Source of the DNA: a bacterium
Lineage (GTDB): Bacteria > UBP13 > UBA5359
NCBI GenBank assembly: GCA_028685295.1
Contig: JAQUEL010000037.1
Location: 1 to 18,291, forward strand
Direction of reading: 5' to 3'
Length of the DNA: 18,291 nt
The notes under the pieces were generated by a model, which did no database searches, was not told where the DNA came from, and saw nothing but the letters and a program-made list of their open reading frames with translations. Position numbers and translations under genes: made by a program. Position 1 is the first letter of the stretch, and the number at the start of each line of letters is the position of its first letter. Positions 1 through 8,128 of the stretch are shown one piece after another.

Positions 1-248
1 ATATGATCCCGGCCCGGATGTCCGTGTTGAAATCAGCAGCCTTTATCAAAGATAAGACACCATTTAAAGAAGAGAAGATAGTAGAGGCCCTGGCTGATGC
101 CCGCGCCGTACCCAGCCTGCCGCATGTCGAGCAATTGGGGAGCATCTGGGGCAGGCAGATAGAGGCGATAATGCTGGGCAAGGCTACGGTTGCCAGGGCG
201 CTGGAGATCATGGAGAAGGAGATAAATATCTTGCCGGCAAGTAAATAG
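1..248 (+). CDS. ABC transporter extracellular solute-binding protein, C-terminal fragment (5' end outside window)
   Basis: About 82 codons of open frame run in from the left edge and stop at 246-248; the start lies outside the window. The visible residues have the features of the last helices of family-1 sugar-binding lipoproteins: a PARMSVL segment near the start, then an A-R-A-V-P-S-L-P-H stretch, then a helical tail with L-G-K-A-T-V-A-R-A-L-E. In that family the protein is anchored outside the cell and delivers oligosaccharides to a permease pair. It lies 52 bases before the GH130 phosphorylase, which suggests one uptake-and-phosphorolysis operon. The family call comes from this tail only; the sugar cannot be deduced. 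Confidence 0.8.
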   Translation, partial: MIPARMSVLKSAAFIKDKTPFKEEKIVEALADARAVPSLPHVEQLGSIWGRQIEAIMLGKATVARALEIMEKEINILPASK

Positions 249-300
249 GATCATGGCCGTTATTCTAGATGCGTTCCAAAAGCGATGAGGAGATATGATA

Positions 301-1365
301 ATGATAATCGACGTTCACAAACACTCGGATTGGCACAAGCATAACCAGAATGAGCTTTCGATCAATACGGATAAGTACGGTATAGGCAAAACCTGGCTAA
401 CGAATCCGGTAATAAAAAGATATCCCGGCAATCCGATATTATCAGCTGATGATGTTCCTTATCGTTCCGACCTGGTATTCAATGCCGGTGTGACTAAGTA
501 TCAGGGCAAATATGTCATGGTTTTTCGTAACGACTATGCCGATTCAGCTTCCAAAATCGTACAGGGATGTAATCTGGGGCTGGCGTTCAGCAATGACGGA
601 ATCAATTGGAAAATAGAGAAGCAACCACTATTTCTCGATTCCGGCAGTTATCCTTTAGGTATGGCTTACGATCCGCGCTTGACGGTTCTTGATGGACGAT
701 GCTATATGTGCTTTGCTACCGGTATGAACCACGGGATATCCGGTGGGATAGCTGTAACCGATGACTTTAAAAAGTGGGAAATACTGAATATCTCTGTTCC
801 GGATAACCGCAACTGGGTTCTGTTCCCAGAGAGAGTAAACGGCAAAATGATAAGGTTGGAAAGGCCTTTTGCTATGTATCAGCGCCCTGGTGATCATTTT
901 GATATCTGGATATCTGCATCTCCTGACGGGCGCTATTGGGGGGATACGGAGTTGCTGCTGAAAACAGAGAGCGTTCCCTGGGCTAATGAGAAGATCGGCC
1001 CAGCAACTCCGCCGATAAGGACTCCTAAAGGATGGCTGGCTTTCTTTCACGGAGTGGATGTAGATGCTTCGCGCCAAGGTTGGGGCTGGTCGGGCACTTG
1101 GAAAAAGCGTTACTCGGCCGGGCTTATGTTGCTTGATCAGGATAACCCATATAAAGTAATCGGTTTATCCCGGGGACCGGTTCTGATTCCCGAAGAGGAT
1201 TACCGTTATGAAGCTGAGGGTTATCGAGATTACGTAATTTTTCCGGGCGGTATGATCCTGGAAGAAGATAACAGTGTCAAGATCTATTACGGAGCGGCTG
1301 ATACCGTAGAAGCTTTGGCGATAGCCGATTTGAATGATCTGTTGGCACTTTGCGAACCTGTATAG
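301..1365 (+). CDS. GH130 family beta-mannoside phosphorylase-like protein
   Basis: Family GH130 enzymes are cytoplasmic five-bladed beta-propellers that mostly phosphorolyse beta-mannosides (mannosyl-glucose, mannobiose, mannosyl-GlcNAc), giving mannose 1-phosphate. Family marks are visible: NPVIKRYPGNPIL, NAGVTKYQGKYVMVFR, the YDPRLT motif whose Asp is the expected general acid (Asp126 counted from the upstream ATG at 295), FPERVNGKMIRLERP with Arg residues expected to bind phosphate, and a HGV near residue 252. About 354 residues is within the usual range. AGGAG at 288-292 is 8 bases before ATG 301 but only 2 before ATG 295, so I chose 301. Retained Arg and His residues favour a phosphorylase over the hydrolytic GH130 members. 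Substrate specificity is not determinable here. Confidence 0.92.
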   Translation: MIIDVHKHSDWHKHNQNELSINTDKYGIGKTWLTNPVIKRYPGNPILSADDVPYRSDLVFNAGVTKYQGKYVMVFRNDYADSASKIVQGCNLGLAFSNDGINWKIEKQPLFLDSGSYPLGMAYDPRLTVLDGRCYMCFATGMNHGISGGIAVTDDFKKWEILNISVPDNRNWVLFPERVNGKMIRLERPFAMYQRPGDHFDIWISASPDGRYWGDTELLLKTESVPWANEKIGPATPPIRTPKGWLAFFHGVDVDASRQGWGWSGTWKKRYSAGLMLLDQDNPYKVIGLSRGPVLIPEEDYRYEAEGYRDYVIFPGGMILEEDNSVKIYYGAADTVEALAIADLNDLLALCEPV

Positions 1366-1424
1366 GTAATTATAAGGTTTCACTTGCTTTAGATAGTAAT
1401 AAAGCAGAGCGCCTGGCTGCATTC

Positions 1425-1456
1425 GGATAAGCTCTTCCATGGATAAGCTCTTCCAT
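1425..1456. repeat. Perfect 16-bp tandem duplication
   Basis: GGATAAGCTCTTCCAT occurs twice, head to tail with no spacer (1425-1440 and 1441-1456), in the gap between the GH130 gene and the regulator gene. It may be a replication-slippage duplication or a doubled protein-binding site; nothing else in the window carries the same 16-mer as far as I could see by eye. Confidence 0.9.
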
Positions 1457-1520
1457 AGGGTGAACGTATTGATGCCGGCTTGCTGTACGCTTTATTACCG
1501 ATCAAATAGTTTTATCAAAA

Positions 1521-1534
1521 TTGCTCTATAGCAA
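1521..1534. promoter_or_regulatory. Candidate operator 1 for the GntR/LacI regulator
   Basis: TTGCTCTATAGCAA is an inverted repeat (TTGCT / AGCAA). Its core TGCTCTATAGCA differs at one base from the palindrome at 1576-1587. The two centres are 54 bp apart, near five helical turns. It overlaps a weak promoter-like pair (TTGCTC at 1521-1526, TATTCT at 1545-1550, 18-bp spacing). Role as an autoregulatory site is inferred from position and similarity. Confidence 0.55.
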
Positions 1535-1575
1535 TCAGCAGGAATATTCTTACAATTGTCGAATAATGATATAAG

Positions 1576-1587
1576 TGCTATATAGCA
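1576..1587. promoter_or_regulatory. Candidate operator 2 for the GntR/LacI regulator
   Basis: TGCTATATAGCA is a perfect 12-bp palindrome ending 12 bases before the regulator's ATG at 1600. It matches candidate operator 1 at 11 of 12 positions. A bound dimer here would block transcription close to the translation start, and binding at both sites could allow looping, as known for AraR-type regulators. Confidence 0.6.
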
Positions 1588-1599
1588 TTTGGAGTGGCT

Positions 1600-2640
1600 A
1601 TGAAAACGTTCAAGTATAAAGCGATAGAGAATAAGCTCAAGGCGGAGCTGTGCAGCGGCGAGCATCGGCAGGGAGACCGCTTCTATACGGAGCGCCATCT
1701 CGCTGCACGTTACGGCGTCAGTCCGGTGACTGTCAGGCAGGCTATGGCTGCTCTGGTTGATGAGGGCTGGCTGGAGCGCCGGCAGGGAAGCGGTACCTAT
1801 GTATGCGATCCTTATCAGCGCAGAAAAGAGGATATAGGGGTTATCTATATCGATGATTTCAGCGGTAATCCTCTTCTTATTCAAACGATCACTTTGATAA
1901 TAAAAGCGGCCAACAGAAGACGGCGGGAGGTAAAGATATTTACCTATCGGAAAGGAATGCTTCACCTGGGCAAAGATACTTTAAACGAGGCTATAGCAGA
2001 AAAGAGAGTTTCCGGGCTATTGCCTGTGAGCCGGCTGAATGCTGAAGAGCTCGCATATCTGCATGACAGTCGTCTTCCGACGATTCTTCTTTTTAATGAG
2101 AGTCCTATCAGCGGTATCGGGAGTGTAATTTCTGATGATGGTACGGCTGCATCCATGATGATCGAGCATCTCAGCTCTCTGGGGCACAGCCGTATTGCTT
2201 TGGTGAACGGCTTAGGCGGAAATGCTTTTCAGAAAGCCTTTTTATCTTGTTTGTCCGAGAGAGGGCTGGATTGTAGCCCTGAACTCTGTAGCGTACAGCC
2301 GTGGAGTGAAAGCGGAGGCAGAGCCGGCTTTAGAGATATACTTGCATCAGGAATAAGGCCGACTGCGGTAATAGCTGCCGATGAGCAGCTGGCGCTGGGA
2401 GTTATGCATCAGGCTGCAGATGAGGGCCTGAATATCCCTGGCGAGCTCTCTCTTATTGTTGGCTCGGACCGTCTGCCTCCGCAGATGTACCCTGTTTGGC
2501 CTACAGCTATGGACGTCGATTATGAGGCAATAGCGGAGAAGGCTTTAGATATGCTGCTGGGGAGAAAGCCAGTGGTCAAGCTTACGATTTCTCCGCGTTT
2601 GGTCGTCAGGGACACGACCATGGGCGTAGATAGGAGATAG
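1600..2640 (+). CDS. GntR-type DNA-binding domain fused to LacI-type sugar-binding domain (AraR-like regulator)
   Basis: Residues 1 to about 70 form a GntR winged helix-turn-helix: a YGVSPVTVRQAM recognition helix, then DEGWLERRQGSGTYV as the wing. From about residue 77 the protein follows the LacI/periplasmic-binding fold: IGVIYIDDF opening strand, VSGLLPVSR, HLSSLGHSRIALVNG, PTAVIAADEQLALGVM, and a closing LVVRDTT. This GntR+LacI layout is that of B. subtilis AraR, usually a repressor released by a sugar. GGAG at 1591-1594 is 5 bases before ATG 1600; an upstream in-frame GTG (1594) overlaps that site, so ATG is preferred. The next gene starts 4 bases after its stop, so the regulator probably controls its own operon through the twin palindromes upstream. 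The effector is unknown. Confidence 0.93.
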   Translation: MKTFKYKAIENKLKAELCSGEHRQGDRFYTERHLAARYGVSPVTVRQAMAALVDEGWLERRQGSGTYVCDPYQRRKEDIGVIYIDDFSGNPLLIQTITLIIKAANRRRREVKIFTYRKGMLHLGKDTLNEAIAEKRVSGLLPVSRLNAEELAYLHDSRLPTILLFNESPISGIGSVISDDGTAASMMIEHLSSLGHSRIALVNGLGGNAFQKAFLSCLSERGLDCSPELCSVQPWSESGGRAGFRDILASGIRPTAVIAADEQLALGVMHQAADEGLNIPGELSLIVGSDRLPPQMYPVWPTAMDVDYEAIAEKALDMLLGRKPVVKLTISPRLVVRDTTMGVDRR

Positions 2641-2644
2641 AGAA

Positions 2645-4921
2645 ATGGCTGATGCAACTGAACAGGATAAGCTGTTTTTTGCTGAGTTGGAGAAAATGCC
2701 GCGTCATTTCAGTGCATTATCATATCCGGAGGGTAAGATAGCCATTGATGATGAGTGGCGCATAACAACGGCCGGTAGAGAGAAGCGGGTGTGCCGTGGT
2801 GCTGAAGCCTTGCGCAAATTTTTAAATAAATATTGCCGTTTATCTCTGTCGGTTGCGGAGAGTACGGTTTCAGGTGAGAAAAAACGCATATATCTCAGCT
2901 GGAAGGAAGAAGCCGGCGAGGGTTTCAGTATAACGGTTAAGCTTGACAGCGTAGAGATTATGGGCGATTCTCCTGCAGGAGCACTTTACGGTGCTCATCG
3001 CTTGCAATGGATGATGGGAGCGAATGGAGGGCCTTATCTTGAACCCGGCGAATACAGGGTGCAGCCGAGTGCATCGGTACGCATCAGTGCTACTCCTTTT
3101 CGTCAGGGCTTTGATGATGCCGGCGATCCTCTGACATATGGCGACGGCTATTTGGATTTAATGGCTCACTACGGGTACAACGGATTACATTTCTATATAA
3201 ATCTATTCGATTACATGGAGAGAGTGCCTGCGGCTCCGGAACTGGAGAATCGGGAGGCGGCGGGGCGCATAGACAGACTGCGCCTTCTGGCAGAAAGAGC
3301 TGCTCGATATAATGTCGGCATCTATCTGCATATAAATGCTTCTAAGTTGAGTTGCAACCATCCGGTCTTTTCCCGGCATTCACAACTAAAAGGGGCTCAA
3401 TCCTGGGAGGAAGGTTTCAACGTTTTGTGCAGTGGCGCGCCGCAGACATGGAGTATATATGCGGATACCGTGAACGCTATTATGGATAGCGTGCCGACAG
3501 TGCAGGGCGTTATTGCCATTATCGGCGGCGAATGCCTCTGGCATTGCTATACCAGGCCGTATCCACGACCGGAAGAGGGTACCAATTGCCCGGTCTGCGC
3601 CGGGCAATCAGCTGACAAAGTGGTGGCGGATTTTGTTAACGGTATTGCAAACCGTATTTGGGAGGTGCATCCTGACAGCAAGTTCATAGTCTGGCCCTAT
3701 AGCGCGCATCTGTGGTCCGAAAGCAGGGAGCAGAAAGAGTTCATACCGCTGCTGAATAAGCGTATTGGCCTGATGACCTGCTATGACAAGGATGCCTGGC
3801 TGGAGGTCGATGGGATCAGAAGCGCTATCTTTGATTATTCCGTCAGTTACGTGGGGCCTTCACCGAAATATGAAGTGCAGAGGGATATATGCAGCCGAGA
3901 AGAGAGAGATTTCTATATCAAGACGGAGAGTTCCATCGGTATAGAGATGCTTAATCTGCCATATGTACCGGCAATGGTTAACTGGCGGAGACGCTGGCGG
4001 GGTATGATGGCGGATTGTCCCAGAGGCGTGCTGGCTAACTGGCGATTTACCGGTCTGACCGGCACGCTGTCGGAAGAGGTGTCGTATCGGGAAACATGGA
4101 GAGACACAAAAGGTGAAGAGAGTCTGCAGACCATGGCCGAAAGGCTGGCAGGTGTTGAGGGGGCTTCAGAGTGCCTTAAAGCCTGGGAATTGCTGAGCCG
4201 GAGTTTCAGCCGGATATCTTTCTCTTTCGGCATAAGCGGTTTTCCGTATTTTCGCGGGCCGATGTACCTGGGTCCGGCGCACCCGCTCTTGCTGTCAGGC
4301 GATCAGGGGCGGTATCTCTCCCCGAAATTCTATAACTTCGATGCCTGGGCTTATACTGAAGATCCGTTAGCGCAGGATGATGAATCCAAAGCTAACCTTA
4401 CGCAAAATCCTCTTTATTTTGATGATCAGCGCTGGGCCTCTCCATTCGGCATAAAGAGAGTTCTGGCTGATCTGGAGGATGTATGCACTCTTTGGGCGGA
4501 GGGTATGAAGCATTACCTTCGGGCGCTGGAATCAGCGCCCGAGCCTTTAAAAGCAGATTTGCAAAGAGAGATTGATGTGGCCTTGATGGCGGAAGTAACA
4601 TTAAAAAGCGCCCTCTTTCTAGCTCGTTTTCAAACAGAGAGAGACAGGACTTTTGGTCCTCTGAAGGATGAGGAGGCCGATCAGAGCTATCGCCGGATGG
4701 TGCGGGTAGTGAAGGATGATCTGGAAAACAGCCGTTTGGGTCTTGATCTGGCCAGACGCTATTTCCGTTATGGCTACGGCTTTGTTTACGGCCGGTCGTT
4801 TGATGTTTCCACGATCGAGGAGAAGATAAAATTTACCCGGGAAAAGCTTTTGCCGGAAATCGACTGGTATTACGAGCTGCTGATAACCCATGCTTATTCA
4901 CGACCATTTATTAAGGAATAG
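2645..4921 (+). CDS. Large glycoside-hydrolase-like protein (GH20/GH67-type N-domain plus TIM barrel), uncharacterised
   Basis: 758 residues with no signal peptide or membrane segment, so probably cytoplasmic. Residues about 25-130 resemble the small alpha/beta domain preceding the barrel in GH20 and GH67 enzymes; the SPAGALYGAHRLQWMM segment (109-124) matches the family's s-x-x-G-x-x-Y-G-x-x-x-L pattern. A barrel-like region follows from about 150: PFRQGFDD, YLDLMAHYGYNGLHFYIN, then VIAIIGGECLWHC. Glu296 in the GGE segment is the best catalytic candidate. C301 and the CPVC pair (315-318) could form a structural metal site. The C-terminal 250 residues are mostly helical and charged. AGGAG (2632-2636) lies 8 bases before ATG 2645. 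I cannot assign a CAZy family or substrate; hexosaminidase or glucuronidase activity is possible but unproven. Confidence 0.75.
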   Translation: MADATEQDKLFFAELEKMPRHFSALSYPEGKIAIDDEWRITTAGREKRVCRGAEALRKFLNKYCRLSLSVAESTVSGEKKRIYLSWKEEAGEGFSITVKLDSVEIMGDSPAGALYGAHRLQWMMGANGGPYLEPGEYRVQPSASVRISATPFRQGFDDAGDPLTYGDGYLDLMAHYGYNGLHFYINLFDYMERVPAAPELENREAAGRIDRLRLLAERAARYNVGIYLHINASKLSCNHPVFSRHSQLKGAQSWEEGFNVLCSGAPQTWSIYADTVNAIMDSVPTVQGVIAIIGGECLWHCYTRPYPRPEEGTNCPVCAGQSADKVVADFVNGIANRIWEVHPDSKFIVWPYSAHLWSESREQKEFIPLLNKRIGLMTCYDKDAWLEVDGIRSAIFDYSVSYVGPSPKYEVQRDICSREERDFYIKTESSIGIEMLNLPYVPAMVNWRRRWRGMMADCPRGVLANWRFTGLTGTLSEEVSYRETWRDTKGEESLQTMAERLAGVEGASECLKAWELLSRSFSRISFSFGISGFPYFRGPMYLGPAHPLLLSGDQGRYLSPKFYNFDAWAYTEDPLAQDDESKANLTQNPLYFDDQRWASPFGIKRVLADLEDVCTLWAEGMKHYLRALESAPEPLKADLQREIDVALMAEVTLKSALFLARFQTERDRTFGPLKDEEADQSYRRMVRVVKDDLENSRLGLDLARRYFRYGYGFVYGRSFDVSTIEEKIKFTREKLLPEIDWYYELLITHAYSRPFIKE

Positions 4922-4934
4922 AGGTAGAAGCTTT

Positions 4935-5828
4935 ATGAAAACTACGGTTGTAATGGGTTTTGACATGGAGACGGATATAGGGAGTTGGACGCCTTATTAT
5001 GAAGGACTGGTACAGGGCACTCCCAGGATGCTGGAGGTGCTGGCGCACCATGGTACCGAAGCTACCTTCTTCTTTACCGGAGAGGCGGCACGGACGCATC
5101 CGGAGATAGTCTCCATGGTGGATGAAGCCGGTCATGAAGTGGGCTGTCATACTCTCTATCATGAAACTATAGGCGATGAGCTCTTCCCCATTCCCGGTGT
5201 CAGACCGGTGCTGCCTGAAGAGTGCTATCACCGGATAGAGGTAGCTACCGATGTCGTGCAGCAGGCTCTTGGCAGGAAGATCGTTTCCTTTCGGGCTCCC
5301 AGATTATGGGGCAGCACGGCTATGGTCAATGCTCTGGAGGATCTGGGATATATAGCTGATGCCTCTTATCCCATGTATTACTATCGGGATAGATTAATAC
5401 CCTACCACCCCAGCCGTGAGGATTGGACTCAGGAGGGGGATATGAAGATATTGGAGATACCTAATTTTGCCGATATGACTATGCATAGTACCGATCGATA
5501 TGGCCGAGACAGAGATCAGTGGCCCCTCTTTCGGACTGAGGGGGCCGAAGCCTTGATAAAGCATGTGGATAGTATGTTGAAGATGTATGAAAGCAGGGGG
5601 CTTGATGCCGTTATCTGTCTTTACCTGCACCCCTGGGAGTTTCATGAGATGCCGCAGGGAATTGTCCATTATGGAGAAGGGGCGGTGTTGCCCGATCCCT
5701 TTATCGTTAAAAATTGTGGGGAGCCGGCGGTCAGAGAATTGGACCGGCTTATGATTATGCTGATAGAACGTGGCGCCTCTTTTATCAGCGCTGGGCGATT
5801 AGCCGCAGCTGGAGAGCTAAACGGCTGA
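4935..5828 (+). CDS. Polysaccharide deacetylase (NodB/CE4) family protein
   Basis: 297 residues forming one NodB homology domain. Expected motifs appear in order: FDMETD (D10, D14), TFFFTGE, the metal-binding HTLYH (H72, H76), SFRAPRLWG with the conserved Arg120, and YLHPWEF with His232. CE4 enzymes use Zn or a similar ion to remove N- or O-acetyl groups; the PuuE branch of this fold instead opens cyclic ureides such as allantoin. No signal peptide is seen, arguing for a small intracellular substrate rather than cell-wall polymer. GAGG at 4921-4924 overlaps the previous stop and lies 10 bases before ATG 4935; a longer frame from 4890 would run into the preceding gene and lacks a good ribosome site. 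Part of the island operon. Confidence 0.92.
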   Translation: MKTTVVMGFDMETDIGSWTPYYEGLVQGTPRMLEVLAHHGTEATFFFTGEAARTHPEIVSMVDEAGHEVGCHTLYHETIGDELFPIPGVRPVLPEECYHRIEVATDVVQQALGRKIVSFRAPRLWGSTAMVNALEDLGYIADASYPMYYYRDRLIPYHPSREDWTQEGDMKILEIPNFADMTMHSTDRYGRDRDQWPLFRTEGAEALIKHVDSMLKMYESRGLDAVICLYLHPWEFHEMPQGIVHYGEGAVLPDPFIVKNCGEPAVRELDRLMIMLIERGASFISAGRLAAAGELNG

Positions 5829-5843
5829 TATCAGGAGCAAGGG

Positions 5844-6863
5844 ATGAATGAATATATAAAGCTACGCAATATAAAAGGTAATGCAGCTATAGAGCTGAGG
5901 GAGGGAGCTTCCAGATTGCTGCTCTGTCCTGATATGGGAGGCAGAGTATTTGTGGAGGTAGCAGGCATCGTGCCGCACCGGATAGATTTACAGGCAGCTG
6001 CTCATCCGGGAGATGATTTCAATAATTATGGCGGTAATAACCTCTGGCCGGCACCGGAGGGAGGCATGTACGGCTTTAATTACAAAGGCAATGAATGGTA
6101 TGTGCAGCCGGTCGTTAACAAGCAATCTTTTAAAACGGTTGCATGGGATAGTAATGGAGCTATGCTGCGGAAGAGAGCGGCTTTGCTCAACAGAGCGGGC
6201 ACGGTGATAGAAACTCTTATTAGCAGGGAGATCAAATTATCCGGCTGTCCCGTTATGCTGGAAAACTATGAGCTCGAGGCTTGTCTCTCTTATACGACAG
6301 TCGATTCTTTCAAAGTGATAAACGAGGTGCAGGCCGATGCCGGTCTGCTGGCAGCCTGGACGCTGGAGCAGTTTGATGCAACCGGCGATACCATCTCCTT
6401 CTGTATAGTGGATAACCCGTACCAGACCATTAATTTTGATTACTATGAGCATCCCGGAAAACGGATCTCCTATTATGAGAAGGGCTTCACCTACAGGACT
6501 GATGGCCGAAGCCGGGGGCAGATAGGCATAAAGGTGGAAGCGCGAGCAAAGCAGATAGGCTTTTACGATTTTGACCGCCGTTTGCTCTGCCTGCGATGTA
6601 ACGGAAGTGACGGTAATGGGCTCTATTTCAATATTGCTGATAATGACCAGCCTGCCGGACCGTTATCCGCTGCCGATAACTACAGTATCTTCAACTCTGA
6701 TACCGATATGGGGGCTTTTGAGCTGGAAACCATTGGCGCTGCCAAAGTGGACGGCAGCCTGATACAAGGATCAGAATTAATCTCCGATACGGTGCTGGCT
6801 GTCTTTAAGAGAGTGGAAGATATTGAATGCTTTATTAGGAAAAACCTGGGAAGAGCTGTTTAG
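5844..6863 (+). CDS. Aldose-epimerase-like protein of unknown function (DUF6786/DUF4380-like)
   Basis: 339 residues, probably beta-rich and soluble. The CPDMGGRVFVEVAG segment (28-41) and the GGNNLWPAPEGG segment (63-74) resemble those of uncharacterised galactose-mutarotase-fold families (DUF6786, DUF4380), recognised by memory rather than search. Such folds bind sugars and may interconvert anomers, but I do not see the full His/Glu set of a classical mutarotase, so activity is open. AGGAG (5833-5837) is 6 bases before ATG 5844, and the gene starts 15 bases after the deacetylase stop. In this operon it probably handles the freed sugar. Confidence 0.72.
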   Translation: MNEYIKLRNIKGNAAIELREGASRLLLCPDMGGRVFVEVAGIVPHRIDLQAAAHPGDDFNNYGGNNLWPAPEGGMYGFNYKGNEWYVQPVVNKQSFKTVAWDSNGAMLRKRAALLNRAGTVIETLISREIKLSGCPVMLENYELEACLSYTTVDSFKVINEVQADAGLLAAWTLEQFDATGDTISFCIVDNPYQTINFDYYEHPGKRISYYEKGFTYRTDGRSRGQIGIKVEARAKQIGFYDFDRRLLCLRCNGSDGNGLYFNIADNDQPAGPLSAADNYSIFNSDTDMGAFELETIGAAKVDGSLIQGSELISDTVLAVFKRVEDIECFIRKNLGRAV

Positions 6864-6901
6864 GTTATTTATAAAAAGCTAAAAAGAGGAGGAACACAGA
6901 G

Positions 6902-8059
6902 ATGATCAAGATACCCGTAGAAGAATTCAAAGAGCGCCGCAAGAGGGCACAGGAGCTTGTTAGAGAGAAAGGCCTGGATGCTTTGCTGGTGCACAGCCAT
7001 GAAGCGGATTTTGCCAATGCCAGGTATTTATCCGATTTCTGGCCCTTATTTGAAAGTGCCGGCGTAGTTATCCAGGCTGAAGGTGATCCCATGCTGATAA
7101 TCGGGCCTGAGAGCGAGACCTTTGCCAGGGATCACAGCACCATAGAGGATATCAGGAAGATACTTTACTACAGGGAGGCTGCCGAGCCGGATTACCCCGA
7201 TATAGCCATAGACAGTTTTGAACAGATATTCTCTTCCGCCAACAAGGGGCGGGGCGTAAAGAAACTGGGCATCGCCGGCTGGACGGCTATGCCCATCTCA
7301 GTCTATGAAGCTCTGAAAAAAGCTTTGCCCGGAGTGGAGATAGTCAAGGCGGACGATATTATGTATCGTCTGAGAATGATCAAGAGCGATAATGAGATAT
7401 CCGTGCTCAGGGAAGCCTTCAAAATATGTGAAGCCGGGGTGGAAGCTGTTCTTAATGCCATTAAGCCCGGCATGACAGAGCTGCAGGTAGTGGGTATAGC
7501 TCAGGAAGCTATGTACCGTAACGGAGCTGAATATGAAGCCCATCCTACATATGTGCTCTCCGGCGTCAATAGTTCCCACGCTATCGGCAGGCCTACTTAC
7601 AGAGTCCTGGAGAAGGGGGATCTGGTGCAACTGAATATTGGAGCCAGAGTAGCCGGGTATTCACCCAGCATAGGGCTGCCGGTATGTTTGGGCAAGATGG
7701 ATGCAGCCATGAAGGATCTGGTATCCTTTGGGCTGGAAGCCCATAACAAAACAATGGAATGGCTGAAGGGAGGTATTCCTGCCGGGGAGGTGGCGCGCAA
7801 CTACTTTGACTACGTCAGCAAGAGAGGCTATGGCGAAAATCTGCTTTACGGACCATGCCACGGCCTGGGAATGATAGAGGTGGAGCGCCCCTGGATGGAG
7901 ACCACTTCCACATATCCGCTGCAGGAGAACATGACCTTCCAGGTAGATACCTTCCTGTACCGCCCCGAATACGGCTTCAGATGGGAGAGCGGCGTGCGTA
8001 TAACCCCTACAGGTACAGAGCAGTTCTCTAATCAATATAGAGATATATTTGAGCTCTGA
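6902..8059 (+). CDS. M24 family (Xaa-Pro peptidase/creatinase fold) protein lacking metal-ligand aspartates, copy 1
   Basis: 385 residues with the two-domain M24 layout: N-terminal creatinase-type domain (about 1-155, GPESETF near 68) and C-terminal pita-bread domain from about 163. Metal-dependent M24 peptidases use two Asp, one His and two Glu. Here the DxGA...GYxSD block reads LNIGARVAGYSPS, so the first Asp is N245 and the second, at the normal +11 spacing, is S256. His320 (CHGLG) and E362 (RWE) remain, and the first Glu is D349 (MTFQVD). SGVNSSHAIGR (H226) resembles the SGIN...H block around the active-site His of creatinase, a metal-free M24 hydrolase of C-N bonds. GAGGAGG precedes ATG 6902. 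A creatinase-like, non-peptidase role is likely. A paralog lies at 10290. Confidence 0.9.
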   Translation: MIKIPVEEFKERRKRAQELVREKGLDALLVHSHEADFANARYLSDFWPLFESAGVVIQAEGDPMLIIGPESETFARDHSTIEDIRKILYYREAAEPDYPDIAIDSFEQIFSSANKGRGVKKLGIAGWTAMPISVYEALKKALPGVEIVKADDIMYRLRMIKSDNEISVLREAFKICEAGVEAVLNAIKPGMTELQVVGIAQEAMYRNGAEYEAHPTYVLSGVNSSHAIGRPTYRVLEKGDLVQLNIGARVAGYSPSIGLPVCLGKMDAAMKDLVSFGLEAHNKTMEWLKGGIPAGEVARNYFDYVSKRGYGENLLYGPCHGLGMIEVERPWMETTSTYPLQENMTFQVDTFLYRPEYGFRWESGVRITPTGTEQFSNQYRDIFEL

Positions 8060-8093
8060 GGGCAGGATATCGTATAGCAACTGTGGAATATAT

Positions 8094-8120
8094 CCGAAGC
8101 AACGTGAGATATTGCTTCGG
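8094..8120 (+). promoter_or_regulatory. Perfect 9-bp hairpin touching the ribosome-binding site of the FAH-family gene
   Basis: CCGAAGCAA (8094-8102) pairs exactly with TTGCTTCGG (8112-8120) around a 9-base loop. The last two G bases of the 3' arm are the first two of GGAGG (8119-8123), the Shine-Dalgarno for ATG 8129. In RNA the folded stem would partly hide the ribosome site. No T-run follows, so it is not a standard terminator. It may instead be a protein-binding palindrome or mRNA processing site. Confidence 0.6.
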
Positions 8121-8128
8121 AGGTTATA

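Noticed and set aside
1385-1406. TGCTTT...AAAGCA inverted repeat after the GH130 gene as a terminator
   Set aside because: The stem is only six pairs, AT-rich, has a 10-base loop and is not followed by a T-run.
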